Of a stretch of DNA of 6,509 nt, positions 6,354 through 6,509 are shown in pieces. Under the pieces are notes generated by a model that was not told the DNA's origin, made no database searches, and saw only the letters and a program-made list of their open reading frames with translations. The position numbers were made by a program, and so were the translations under genes. The stretch comes from Anaerolineae bacterium (lineage in GTDB: Bacteria > Chloroflexota > Anaerolineae > B4-G1 > SLSP01), in assembly GCA_016927095.1 (NCBI GenBank), contig JAFGNI010000667.1, forward strand, positions 1 to 6,509, written 5' to 3'. How positions within the stretch are numbered: position 1 is the first letter of the stretch; each line of letters starts with the position of its first letter.

Positions 6354-6509
6354 GTTGTCGTGGGCACTGCGGTACGACATCCAGTAGAAAGCATACCACT
6401 CGTCCCTGGGCGCAAAACTGAGATGCGCACGCGTTCGGGTGGTGTGTGGTTGCGTTCTGGGTGGTCGAGACTAGCATAGAATCTATGATGTCTCTGCGTT
6501 TCCAGTCAG

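Larger units (their letters stand above)
5916..6509. other. Gene-poor region with several inverted repeats
   Basis: I find no convincing protein or tRNA gene here. Frames that stay open, including one of 151 codons on the - strand (5975-6430), give Arg/Pro/Ser-rich products without recognisable motifs and run across the palindromes. The stretch contains the hairpins listed separately, a 12-of-14 direct repeat (GTAGAAGCCATACC at 6023-6036, GTAGAAAGCATACC at 6384-6397) and a short palindrome CCTGCATGCGCAGG in the 6048-6061 area. It may hold regulatory DNA, a structured RNA or a decayed element; the sequence alone does not decide. Confidence 0.6.

Noticed and set aside
5975..6430. 151-codon open frame on the - strand in the right-hand region
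   Set aside because: The product is Arg/Pro/Ser-rich, runs straight through the palindromes, and shows no motif or good ribosome binding site. I judged it non-coding, though a fast-evolving gene cannot be ruled out.
6450..6509. Possible promoter (TTGCGT, 16 nt, TAGCAT) followed by tandem ATGs at 6485 and 6488 open to the window end
   Set aside because: The hexamers are weak matches, there is no Shine-Dalgarno, and only eight codons are visible. A leaderless gene could start here, but more sequence to the right is needed.
1..6509. CRISPR array, insertion sequence, toxin-antitoxin pair or known defence operon
   Set aside because: No regularly spaced repeats, no transposase or integrase motifs, and no nuclease, helicase or toxin domains appear in any supported gene.

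Overview
The window is GC-rich bacterial DNA (roughly 60% GC by eye) with four complete genes on the + strand, one complete gene on the - strand, the tail of a probable upstream gene, and a gene-poor right end. The lipoprotein has a Pro/Thr/Glu/Ala-rich linker and a C-terminal Trp-Pro-Asp...Cys domain. Both recall secreted proteins of Chloroflexota (Anaerolineae/Caldilineae-like). That lineage is an inference from style and gene mix; no phylogenetic marker gene is present.

Layout. Bases 2-76 probably hold the 3' end of a + strand gene. It overlaps by 8 nt an ATP-grasp ligase of the D-Ala-D-Ala-ligase-like family (69-1133). That gene overlaps by 11 nt an acetylpolyamine amidohydrolase / class II histone-deacetylase-fold enzyme (1123-2217). 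The tight overlaps suggest one translationally coupled operon. After about 65 bp come a lipoprotein with a strong Shine-Dalgarno sequence (2286-3269) and a zinc-dependent medium-chain alcohol dehydrogenase (about 3347-4372). A convergent - strand gene (4451-5788) encodes a polytopic MOP-superfamily (MATE/ANK-like) membrane protein. From about 5889 to the end I see no convincing gene, only several strong inverted repeats.

How the genes may work together. The ligase would join an amino- or hydroxy-acid carboxylate to an acceptor through an acyl phosphate. The amidohydrolase would remove an acetyl (or similar acyl) group from an amine. Their coupling suggests one small-molecule pathway, for example an acylated amine or peptide that is made and then deprotected, but the substrate cannot be read from the sequence. 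The dehydrogenase could belong to the same pathway or merely lie nearby. The lipoprotein and transporter are envelope proteins with no demonstrated link to it.

Most notable structure. A perfect 16-bp inverted repeat with a further 5-bp stem inside it sits within the first codons of the amidohydrolase gene (1182-1231), just after the ligase/amidohydrolase junction. I found no CRISPR array, tRNA, rRNA, insertion sequence or recognisable defence system.
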